From: Harmonia axyridis
Lineage: Eukaryota > Arthropoda > Insecta > Coleoptera > Coccinellidae
Reading direction: 5' to 3'
Length of the DNA: 64,000 nucleotides
NCBI RefSeq assembly: GCF_914767665.1
Contig: NC_059505.1
Span: forward strand, 38,375,506 to 38,439,505
The position numbers and the translations under genes are program-made. Numbering within the stretch: the stretch's first letter is position 1; each line of letters begins with the position of its first letter. The notes under the pieces were generated by a model. It was not told the DNA's origin. It saw nothing but the letters and a program-made list of their open reading frames with translations, and did no database searches. Below, one piece after another: positions 47,468 to 56,826 of the stretch.

Positions 47468-48404
47468 GGGTGTTTTTTTTTTCGAGGTCTATAACTTTAA
47501 GTTGGCATTACTGTTCAAGATGGCGACCGATTTAACAGCTGTTAAGTGATTTATTCTCAGTTTGGTTTGGCAATTCATCATGAATAGACTCACGCCTGAA
47601 CAACGCTTGCAAATAGTGCAATTTCATTTCGAAAATAATGATTCTGTGCGGAATACGTATCGCGCACTACGTCCATTTTATTTTGTTTTGCGATGAAGCG
47701 CACTTCTGGTTGAATGGGTACGTCAACAAACAAAACTGCCGCTTTTGGAGTGAATCTAATCCTCAAGTGTATGTCGAAACACCGTTACATCCAGAAAAAC
47801 TGACTGTTTGGTGCGCTTTATGGGCTGGTGGAATCATTGTCCGTACTTCTTCAAAAACGATGATGGCCAGAACGTTACAGGCAATGGTGATCGGTATAGA
47901 GCCATGATTACTAACTTTTTCATTTCTGAATGGAACAACCATGATGTCCAGGAGCTGTGGTTCCAACAAGACGGCGCAACATGTCACACAGCTCGTGTCA
48001 CAATCGATTTATTGAAAGACACTTTTGGTGACCGCCTAATTTCACGTTTTGGACCTGTGAATTGGCCTCCAAGATCTTGTGATTTAACACCGCTAGACTA
48101 CTTTCTGTGGGGCTATGTGAAGTCATTGGTCTATGCGGATAAGCCAAAAACCCTTGACCATTTGGAAGACAACATTCGCCGTGTTATTGCCGATATACGG
48201 ACACAAATGTTGGGAAAAGTCATCAAAAATTGGACGTCCAGATTGGACTACATCCAAGCCAGCCGTGGTGGTCATATGCCAGAAATCATATTTAAAATGT
48301 AATGCCACAAGATTATCTTGCGGATAAATAAAATTTATGTCAATCGAATAATCCATCGTTGTTGCAATTGCAATTTAAAGTTCTATAGCTCTAAAAAAAA
48401 CCCC
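47468..48404 (+). mobile_element. DD41D transposon copy 3, internally deleted
   Basis: It begins GGGTGTTTTTTTTTTTCGAGG and ends AAAAAAAACCCC. The transposase starts at the ATG at 47581 (MNRLTPEQRLQIVQFHFENN) and jumps from RALRPF to ILFCDEAHFWLNGYVNKQNC, losing the DNA-binding half. A frameshift near 47835 separates the first-Asp block from 47808-48302, which holds WFQQDGATCHTA and PPRSCDLTPLDYFLWGYVKS. It is inactive. Confidence 0.88.
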
Positions 48405-48467
48405 TTTTTTTTCTGATCGAACCAATATTGAGCTATATCGCCTTAGTTACCATGTGTCATAACACAC

Positions 48468-48525
48468 TCATATTTCCCAAGGGAAATATGAAACGTCAGT
48501 TCATATTTCCCTAGGGAAATATGAA
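48468..48525. repeat. Two tandem palindromes, left end of the recombinase element
   Basis: Site 1 is TCATATTTCCC, AA, GGGAAATATGA. Site 2 is TTCATATTTCCC, TA, GGGAAATATGAA, perfect over 26 bp. Their centres are 33 bp apart. Site 2 ends 10 bp from the recombinase stop codon. The form (two inverted arms around a 2-bp centre) resembles a recombinase-binding site. Confidence 0.85.
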
Positions 48526-48534
48526 ACTATTTCT

Positions 48535-49751
48535 TTATTTAGTAACAAAATGGAAACTGCAATTGTTGAAATTTCCACTAAAAGTATTTCCACCAGATAC
48601 AAAGGAAGAAGAAATATCTTGTTCATAATTATTCGACGACGAGACTACAGTTTTCTTGAGAACATTCCTTGCAGCAGCAGTCTCGGACGATTCTCCCAAA
48701 ACGGTCTTCAAAGATTGTGATGCTGCAGATGGCTCACCCTCCACACCTGCTATCATCTTCGCTACCTTATTTTTGTGCAGCATACTGTCCGCCAGATAGC
48801 CTTCTGCAACAGACGAACTTTTCCAACCACCATGTCTCTTGAGTGTTGTCATTGAGGCTCCCGCATCGGCAACCAATGTCGCGGATGTTCGTCTTCCACA
48901 ATGACCTGTATAGGTTTTCGGATTATCTAAACCCAACCATTCAGCAACCTTACTCGGAATTTTTCCGAAGGTATTTTTGCCGACAGGCTGAAGAGTACAC
49001 TTCTTATTCCTATAAGCTACGAAGAACCTAAGAACGCCTTGCGGGCGCAACGCTGAATACTCCCTCACCAAACGAGCAGCACCCAGATCTTCTTCATCAA
49101 TTATAGTGAATATTCTGTTTATATCATTCTTAGTCTTTGAGACTTTGATTATGATTACCGAACCACGATCTTCGATATCTGAAGATAGCATATTCACCAA
49201 CTCTCGTGTTCTGCAGGCGCCAAAGATTTCCATTATTAAAACAACCTTCAAAATTATGAATGTAAAAATCTTATCAACAGAGGAAATCAAAATGAAACTT
49301 TTACCTTATACATCAAAAAAACGTCATTAGGAGCTTCACTCAAGAATGTCTTGAGCTGCTCCCGGGACAACACTGATGATTTTTTAGGAACGTATCCTTT
49401 ATTTTTGTTCTTAACAAATGCTTCGACTCCATCGAATAATTTGACATCAGTTTTTTCCTTCAAATGTAGCATTGATCTTAACATCGATAGTTTCGGCCAT
49501 AACGTGTTTGGAGAATATTTCTGGGACTGGGGATCGAATGAATTAATCATACATCAAGAATAACAAGAATCAGAGCAACATACCAAATCTTGGAAATATG
49601 CTAACAAAATACTATCGCTCACACCGTCCACCAATTTTTTTCTTTTCCACTCCTGAAAGCATTCGTACTCTTTACTGTAGGCAGCTTGAGATTTGGCTGG
49701 AACCAAAGATTCACGGGCCTTTGCCGCTTGAGTTTCGACGTAGTTCGACAT
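48535..49751 (-). CDS. Tyrosine recombinase (Crypton-like integrase), 3 exons
   Basis: This predicted site-specific DNA recombinase would act in the nucleus to cut and join DNA through a phosphotyrosine link. Exons are 49751-49584, 49526-49305 and 49245-48535; both introns (57 and 59 bp) are GT..AG and phase 0, giving 366 residues with no internal stop. Residues 1-130 form the SAM-like, core-binding half (MSNYVETQAAKARESLVPAK at the start). The catalytic half shows Arg142 in GACRTREL, a Lys in VSKTKN at about 169, His245 and Arg248 in TGHCGRR, Trp271 in the second His/Trp position and Tyr280 in VAEGYL, nine residues later as usual. A Ser/Asn-rich tail of about 85 residues ends NNCSFHFVTK. The start is the first Met of the open frame. 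The acceptor of exon 2 has a second AG 6 bp on. All catalytic positions are present, so it may be functional. Confidence 0.88.
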
Positions 49752-49926
49752 TTTTTCATTAATTTTATTTTTGACAAGACGTCAAAATGAAACCAGTCAA
49801 CCAAGATTCTCAGAAACATGGCCCATAGCAACGTTAAAAATTTAATTATTACAAAAATATACAATCTAATAATAATTTTTCCTTATCAGATTGTTTCAAT
49901 CAGAAAAAAACTATTGATTACACCAC

Positions 49927-50029
49927 GGGAAATATGAATACATTTCCCTCGGTTGTCTATACATCCCTCGGGCTCCGCCCTCGGGATGTAACTTTGACAA
50001 CCTCGGGAAATATACTATTCATATTTCCC
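49927..50029. repeat. Nested hairpin, right end of the recombinase element
   Basis: The outer arms GGGAAATATGAATA (49927-49940) and TATTCATATTTCCC (50016-50029) pair exactly. Inside them are GGTTGTC and GACAACC, then ACATCCCTCGGGC and GCCCTCGGGATGT around a 3-base loop (TCC). A further TTTCCC/GGGAAA pair lies between. It would form a strong multi-layer stem. It lies about 180 bp upstream of the recombinase ATG, so it could also affect its expression. Confidence 0.85.
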
Positions 50030-50120
50030 TAGTTGTAATAATAGCTATATGAATTTACAAATATTATATAACTTTTCGGATGGAGTACAACAATTTGATT
50101 TTTAAATATGGTGGCAAATG

Positions 50121-50190
50121 TTAGTCGATGAAAAAAACATACAACATTGAAACAATGTTGTATGCCTCTATGTTTTTTTTCATCGACTAA
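50121..50190. repeat. 70-bp nested palindrome
   Basis: TTAGTCGATGAAAAAAACAT and ATGTTTTTTTTCATCGACTAA form the outer stem. ACAACATTG and CAATGTTGT form the inner stem around AAA. It lies 90 bp beyond the recombinase element, and the two share no sequence. It may be an independent small hairpin insertion. Confidence 0.75.
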
Positions 50191-50355
50191 TAATTTTAAA
50201 CAAATTAAAATTCTTTCATGGAGTGTTTATACCTTTCTTTCAATCGCTATGATTACGTAGATCACGAAAATGCTTGAAGTTGGGTGATTAAAACATTATT
50301 TCAGAAATTACTGGTAATAAACTGAAATTTTTAAAAAAATTAGATAATTTTTCCC

Positions 50356-50860
50356 CAGGCTGTTTTTTCTTCTGAATCATTTCCATGACTTTCAGATGTT
50401 TTTAAATGGCTTGTTGCCATGATCCTGCCAATTCTTGTTTCGTTCGCCACTAGTTTTGATCAAGTGATGCCTCCAATTCTGCATCTTCGAAAACCTTCTC
50501 TCTTCCAGTAGAATGCTGGTCTTTGACGTCAAAATCACCGTTCTTGAAGCGTTGAAGCCACTCTCGGCACTTTCTTTCATTAATAGTGGCCTCACCATAG
50601 GTGTTTGAGAGCATTCGATGAGCCTCAGCCGCAGGTCCCTTCATATTAAAGCAGAAAATTCAAACTTCATGACGAGAATTTGGCTGACATGTTTAATCGA
50701 GAATAACTTTATAATGAAGACACAAATCGACTAGTATTTCGAAGGCGTTATGTTTACAAATACCTAAACTTATGGTATGACATTTACGATCTATTTATTT
50801 CGACTACCACTTACCGCTACAGCCATGTATTGCAAAACGGCGGAAACAAAGTTTTACACC
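50356..50860 (-). mobile_element. Mos1-like mariner copy D, 5' half only
   Basis: On the minus strand it runs from the terminal repeat (GGTGTAAAACTTTGTTTCC, at 50860) through the leader and ATG (MKGPAAEAHRMLSNTYGEAT at 50644). The frame is open to EASLDQN, where it shifts, and the copy stops near 50356 before any catalytic residue. The remaining 3' half is absent. Confidence 0.9.
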
Positions 50861-50864
50861 AATG

Positions 50865-53640
50865 GCAATACCAAATAACAACAACATAAGTCAAAAGGAA
50901 GTTGACAAAATATAGGTCATAATGCTTAATGCAACTGTGGGTATAATACAAAAAGCTATTCTCTTAGGTAAAGTCAAGAAGGAGAAAAAATACAGTGCGC
51001 TGATAATGCTGCATCCAGAACTCTAGAAGACGCTTCCTGTTCTAGATCCGACCCTGTACGAATATTCCTCGTCTCCCTGTGCAAATATCGCTTATGTGTA
51101 GAGGTCATGTTTATAAGGGGTGGTATAGGGGGAGGATTTGACATATAGTAATGGTCATATAAGTCATAGCAGTTTATTGAAATCTTTCGACCTTAATCTG
51201 GATTTGGATTTAACGACTTCCAGAGGAACATATCAGCAATTATAGTGAAGGAGATGATATAAATCCTAAACCCCTGAATTCTCAATATGGATTACTGAAG
51301 AAAAGAGAAAATTGACATCCCTTGGTGAACTTCTTCAATTTCATATGAATTTTCACAATCAAATGGATCAATGTTGGTCAGGACTTGGATATTACAGTAT
51401 TTCATCAAATGTCTGTGAACTGTTTATGTGCAAATGGTTTTCCATAGAAATTATAAAGAGTTAGCAAATTGAATTCATTTATAAGTGAGCTGATTTCAGC
51501 CGATTTAATACAAAATTCAAAGAGTATCAAAATGGCGGAGGCGACGGTTTCAAATTTATTCCAGTAAATTTTCAAATAATTCTCATTATTATTTCAATAT
51601 ACCCGTAATCCATGATGAATTTTGTTTCGTTTATTAATTGAAATAATACCCCTCCAATCGAACTGGATTTAGAAAGCAGTTACAAAATTTTCAAACGAAT
51701 ACTTTTTTTTGCAAAAATTTCGATATCCAAAAAATTTTCACTATAGGGATATTCGTGGTAGTCAGGTTCAATACCTTATCTAAATTTTTTCTTCTTTTCA
51801 AGTTATTCAATGTAACTTCTTTAAATTTAGGGGTAAAAATTTTCACATACTAACATAATTAAATTCAATATAATTTAATCTTTGAATGAAAATATCTTTT
51901 GAAATTACTTTTAAATAAATGATAATTTAAAAAATAATTTACTTTTGAATTTGTCTACAGAACGACGAATTTTGAGTCGATTGACTGAATTATGTTGTGC
52001 ATGAATTTTTCTTAAATTTATCTCAGTATTCACAATCACTATTTTTGATTGAACAATTCCTAACTACGTGTTTATTTCCATGAATTAAACTACTGAACAC
52101 AAATTTCCTAAGAAATTCAAAAAAATATTACACAGTTGAATTGTGTCATTCCTATTGGAACATGTTTTATATTAATGTCCATGATTTTATCGACGTCGAA
52201 GTGACATCAAAATTACCGGGACGTAATCGACGAACACAAAATTGTGTTTGATTGGCTGTTACAGTATCAGGACTATAAACACTATTTACATTTTCAGCCG
52301 CCTGGTTTGCATTCACCTTTATTGAAGAAAACCTGTAAAATATAGCGTATTTTCTCTTTGCTAGAGTCCATCTTTAACGTACGCTCAAACTGAACTCAGT
52401 CAACTAATCACAAAACTGTCAGGAAAGTTTTTGTAGTACGAAATCTCATCTTTCTAACGCCATCTAGTTGAACCCGATCGGACTCATAAAACACGAGATA
52501 CAGATAACTGAAGCTATCTATTGAAAAAATATTGGATTTCTTTTTCTACACCTAATATTAGATCATTGGGTTTTACGCAATGCTGACGAATCCATCTTCA
52601 AATTCGATTCTGTCCGTCCGGCTGTATACACGATAGCTTTCGAGGAAAGACTAAGACACTAGAGATTTGTAGGATAGATTCAGCTTTTCAATGTCTATTA
52701 GTTCTTCAATTAGTTTCATTAATGGGAGAATCAAACTAGGGGTTCCGTAAAAGTATTCGTTGGAAATTTTGTTTTCTATTAATTTCAAAACTTCAGAATC
52801 TATCGAAATGGATGTAGAATGACAATTTAGAGCCTCGTGCGAAATGTCATAATGATTGCATAACCAAAACCATAGACAATTCAAGAAGAAATGAATAACC
52901 AAATATATCCGTGACCACAGAACAGACGGAGTTGATATTTTGGGTGCTGGTATGAAATTACATTTTCATGCTGCAAAATTTCAAAATGACCACATCACAT
53001 GATCACAGAATAACAAAAAAAAAAAAGAATGAGGCAAGCACTGATGTGGGTTTAGTGGCTAGTTGGCTCATTCATTCATGCTGGCCAATTATACTCTTGG
53101 AGGCCACATATACATAGGTATATGTGATCTCCAAGGGTTCAATAAGCGCTCAAAAGCTCCCGACTTCCTGATTTTTTTTTCTGAAAATTTTAATTAGTCA
53201 ATTTCAACGAATCGACACCGTACCCTCATAACTTGCCCTGTGGTCAGGATCGATACCTCTGTCTCTTCGCTGAAACTGGCTGATAAGTGGATGGCTCGGA
53301 CGTGAAAGGGATCCAGATGAACGTAAACTATACCACCGACGTCCGTCTAGACTTTGTAGTCCGGAAAAAAGCAGGAAATCGAAGCAGGAGAAAGGATGGG
53401 AAGATAGCTCTGAAGGGTAATAGGAATGTATTGCTTGTCGAGTGAGGAACTGATAGAATTGAATTTAAAGTAGACGTGTTTGATAATTTATTCGGAGATG
53501 TATTTGTTAAATGCTTTCTGGAATGTTCTAATAGATTATTTTATTGCTATATCACTTCTTAACTCACTTCCAGAAGATCTCAGGAATTTGACCGTTAAAA
53601 GATTCAAGGTCAGGTACAAAATAGTAATTTACGTAACAAG
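50865..53640. other. Long AT-rich stretch without a recognised gene
   Basis: An 83-codon minus frame at 52651-52902 looks amphipathic (ending KLIEELIDIEKLNLSYKSLV) but has no splice context or family. A 40-bp hairpin lies at 53096-53135 (CTTGGAG, CACATATAC and complements). Nothing else was recognised. Confidence 0.4.
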
Positions 53641-53645
53641 TCTGG

Positions 53646-54011
53646 AAAATAGGGTTTTTTTGGACGAATAGACAAAATTCCACGACGAGCGTAAGCGAGT
53701 CCTGGAAGTCTGTGAGTCCAAAAAAACCATTTTCGGGCGTGTTGCGTACAATATTTTTTCGGCAACCATGTAGAAAAACACTATCGCTGCTGCTCTCCAT
53801 ATTTTATTCCGATTGCGATCAAAAACATTCAAATTTTTGACAACTAATTTCATATGAACTGTCAGCCGTTATCTCGGTTGCTATGGATTCTATGACTCTT
53901 TTCCGGCCTAGTCCGGGAAGTACGTACTTCCCGGACTAGGCCGGGAAATGCTACTTTCTCAGAGAAAAAGCGTCCGGGAAGTGAGCACTTCCAGGACGGT
54001 TGCCGAAAAAA
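53646..54011. repeat. Palindrome-rich cassette resembling the recombinase element's ends
   Basis: It has three parts. (1) A nested hairpin at 53646-53732: outer arms GGGTTTTTTTGGAC and GTCCAAAAAAACC, with GACGAGCG and CGAGTC inside. (2) A perfect inverted repeat TTTTTTCGGCAACC (53754-53767) and GGTTGCCGAAAAAA (53998-54011), 258 bp end to end. (3) Inside that, a perfect 42-bp palindrome at 53903-53944 with 21-bp arms built on GGCCTAGTCCGGGAAGTAC, and a second palindrome with one mismatch at 53971-53998. The order of parts is that of the recombinase element (reversed). No recombinase coding remains; a 78-codon minus frame across it has no recognisable motif. Confidence 0.75.
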
Positions 54012-54588
54012 GTATTTTTTTAAATATTCAAATAATCAAAACCTGATATAGTAATTTGTAGGAATCCATATAACTGCTCTATATTTGGAAAGTTTTTACT
54101 TGTGCAACATGATGTTTTTTCTCTTTTTCTTATTCTAATGTGGTTGAGCTTGAATAGGTTATCTATATCTTAGTAGTTTTCTTCAATTGCAAATATTTGA
54201 TTTATAACTTTTTGAACAATAAAGGCGATTGATTATCAAGTTATTAAATTTCATGATAAATTAAAATATTGGACTAATAGAAACCTAGGTTGAGAATTGG
54301 CCAATAGGGAAACGTGGTACTATGGATGGTGAGTAGCGATATACTAGTATGGCATTTTTTAGAGCTCATCTGTATCGCACAATAAAGCCAACTACAAAAA
54401 CCAGACTAGTTGTCGTTCTGTCCCACTTTCATAATAGTACTATATCGTGATAGTTATTATACTATCACCCTGAAAATGAGCCTTAAGTAATAATAATTGA
54501 ATCTCTACACAGTAGCTTCTTGAGATTCCAGTTATTCAAAATGTAAGAAATCTGAATAAGCACCTCTGTAGAGAAACAATCAATTTTA
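54012..54588. other. Unassigned sequence
   Basis: AT-rich, with no recognised feature. Confidence 0.4.
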
Positions 54589-54591
54589 TTA

Positions 54592-55846
54592 GGTGTACAA
54601 CTTTGCTTCCACCGTTTTGAAATAGATGGCTGTAGCGGTGAATGATAGTCGAAATAAATAGGTCATAGATGTCATACAATAAGATTAGGTATTTGTAAAC
54701 ATAAATATTAGTCGATTTGTGTCTGCATCTCAAAGTTGTTCTCGATTAAACATGTCAGCTTACGAGCCAAATTCTCGTCATTTGCGGGAGGTTTTAATTT
54801 TTCTACTTCAATATGAAGAAATCTGCGGCTGAGGCTGATCGAATGCTCTCAAATACCTATGGTGAGGCCGCTATTAATGAAAGAACGTGACGAGAGTGGT
54901 TTCAACGCTTCAAGAATGGAGATTTTGAAGTCGAAGGCCAGCAGAGGTAGAGGTTATCGAAGATGCAGAATTGGAGGCATAACTTGATCAAGACTCGAGT
55001 CAAACGCAGCAAGAATTGGCAGGATCACTAGGAGTGACGCAACAAGCCATTTCCAAACGCCTGAAAGTCATGGAAATAATTCAGAAACAAGGATGTTGGG
55101 TGCTGTACGAGTTGAAACCGAGAGATATTGAACGGTGTTTGTTTGCTTGTGAACAGCTGCTTACAAGGCAAAGACGAAAGGCATTTCTGTATTGTCACTT
55201 GAGATGAAAAATGGGTTTATTTCGATAATCCCCAAGCGCAGAAAATCATGGGGATATCCCGGCCATGCTTCCACGTCGTTGGCCAAACCGAATATGCACG
55301 GTTCCAAGGTCATGCTCAGTATTTGGTGGGACCAGCTCAGCGTAGTGTATTATGAGTAGTTAAAACCGATTGAAACAATCACAGGCGATCGTTATCGAAC
55401 GCAATTAATGCGTTTGATCGGAGCATTGGAAGACAAACAGCCGCAATACAACGAGAGACATGATAAAGCGATTTTACAGCACGACAATGCTCGGCCCCAT
55501 GTTGCGAAAGTTGTCAAGACATTGTTGGAAAAGTTGAAATGGGAAGTCCTACCCCACCCGCCGTATTCTCCAGACGTTGCTCCCTCGGACTATCCCTTGT
55601 TTCAATCAATGACACACGGCTTGGCTGACCAGCACTTCCGATCTTATGAAGAAGTAAAAAATTGGATCGATTCGTGGGTCGCTTCAAAAGATGACCAGTT
55701 TTTTCAACGCGGGATTCGTACGCTGGCCAAAAGATGAGAGAAAGTAGTGGCCAGCGTTTGACAATACTTTGAATCATATGTATAACCAAATTTTCACAAT
55801 AAAGCCTCGAATTTCGAAAAAAACGGCGAAAGCAAAGTTGTACGTC
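54592..55846 (+). mobile_element. Mos1-like mariner copy E, full length, broken
   Basis: The best complete copy: 1255 bp between TA dinucleotides, with terminal repeats GGTGTACAACTTTGCTTCC and GAAAGCAAAGTTGTACGTC. The transposase starts at 54812 (MKKSAAEADRMLSNTYGEAA). It keeps QAISKRLKVMEIIQKQG, the first-Asp region (degraded), LQHDNARPHVAKVVKTLLEK and HPPYSPDVAPSDY with the second and third Asp 34 residues apart. An early stop (ERT*REWF), frameshifts near 54940 and 55200 and a late stop make it a pseudogene. Confidence 0.93.
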
Positions 55847-55849
55847 TAT

Positions 55850-56824
55850 GTATTTACACAATAAAATATTAGTAATAATAATAAGAACTCTCATATAATA
55901 TCTATAGGTTTTCATCTACGAATTCTAACCAGTTCATTCTCAACAAATATACCACCGCACACTTGGCACAATTAATTCTCCTCAAAGTTAATATCCCTTC
56001 TCTGATCCTTCAAAAGACCTAGATGAATTTCATCACGGAATACAAGAAAAAAAATACTCATCTCATATCCGGAACCTTCCATCTTCATTAAACTTCAACT
56101 CGTACATAGACTCCCCTCAATTGCGGTCTCATAGCTCAAATATCTCAATGCTCGACCCAAATCCACCCTTCCTAACTAGAACCACATGTAAACCTATTAT
56201 TCCACTTTTTAGAATTAATTTGATCTCAGTATGCACAAGGGCTGCGCCTCCTTATTGCGTCGTTTGCTTTTTAATATACAAACGCAATGAATTCTTCCAC
56301 ATCTCTGGAGTGTTCACTCCATGATAGGATGAAGAAGCAATGGGTCGTGATGTCCCAGATCACGATGTAATGACGGAGACTCGAGTTGAGCTGGAATACA
56401 GCCTGGATTAAGCTTGGTTTAATGTTTCCTCTTGTTGGTTCATCGCTAAGACCGGCCATAGAAATTATGCCTATCGTTATACTTGGAGCCTGAAACGTAG
56501 ATGGCGCGCTATTAAAGGAGGCCTTATAATGAAACTTGAGTTCTGTGGACTAAGGACCAATACTAAAATGGTAAATAACGCTTAATTAGGACAGAATAAC
56601 TCTTCTTTGATGGAACTCCATATGGTCCAGTACGGTATGAGGGTTGCCTTTTATATTTCAGGAATGGATAGAAGATCACACTATAGATTTCATTTGAACG
56701 GCTTTATTTTTGCCCAAAATAATATCCATGGAGATTGATACACATTTCCATAGGTTTAAACCAATTTTCGTTCATTGTAATGAAACGCAAAAGTGAAGTG
56801 ATCAGCCTATAAATTATTAATATT
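55850..56824. other. Unassigned sequence between two mariners
   Basis: No gene or known repeat was recognised. A 67-codon frame at 56121-56324 resembles nothing. Confidence 0.4.
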
Positions 56825-56826
56825 AG

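Larger units (their letters stand above)
48468..50032 (-). mobile_element. Crypton-like tyrosine-recombinase transposon
   Basis: The element contains one tyrosine-recombinase gene and structured ends. The left end has two tandem palindromes (48468-48491 and 48500-48525) and the right end has a nested hairpin (49927-50029). All are built from the arm GGGAAATATGAA or its complement. The 15-mer TTCATATTTCCCTAG occurs in the same direction at 48500-48514 and at 50018-50032, which suggests recombination-type insertion at a short core rather than a TIR/TSD mechanism. There is no DDE transposase or reverse transcriptase. A Crypton is the best-fitting known class; the exact boundaries are inferred. 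Confidence 0.7.

Noticed and set aside
48468..50032. Bacterial or phage origin for the tyrosine recombinase
   Set aside because: The gene has two spliceosomal introns of insect size and the base composition of its surroundings, so it is a resident eukaryotic element.
52651..52902. 83-codon minus frame with a helical look
   Set aside because: No homology recognised, no clear exon borders and no neighbouring exons on that strand.
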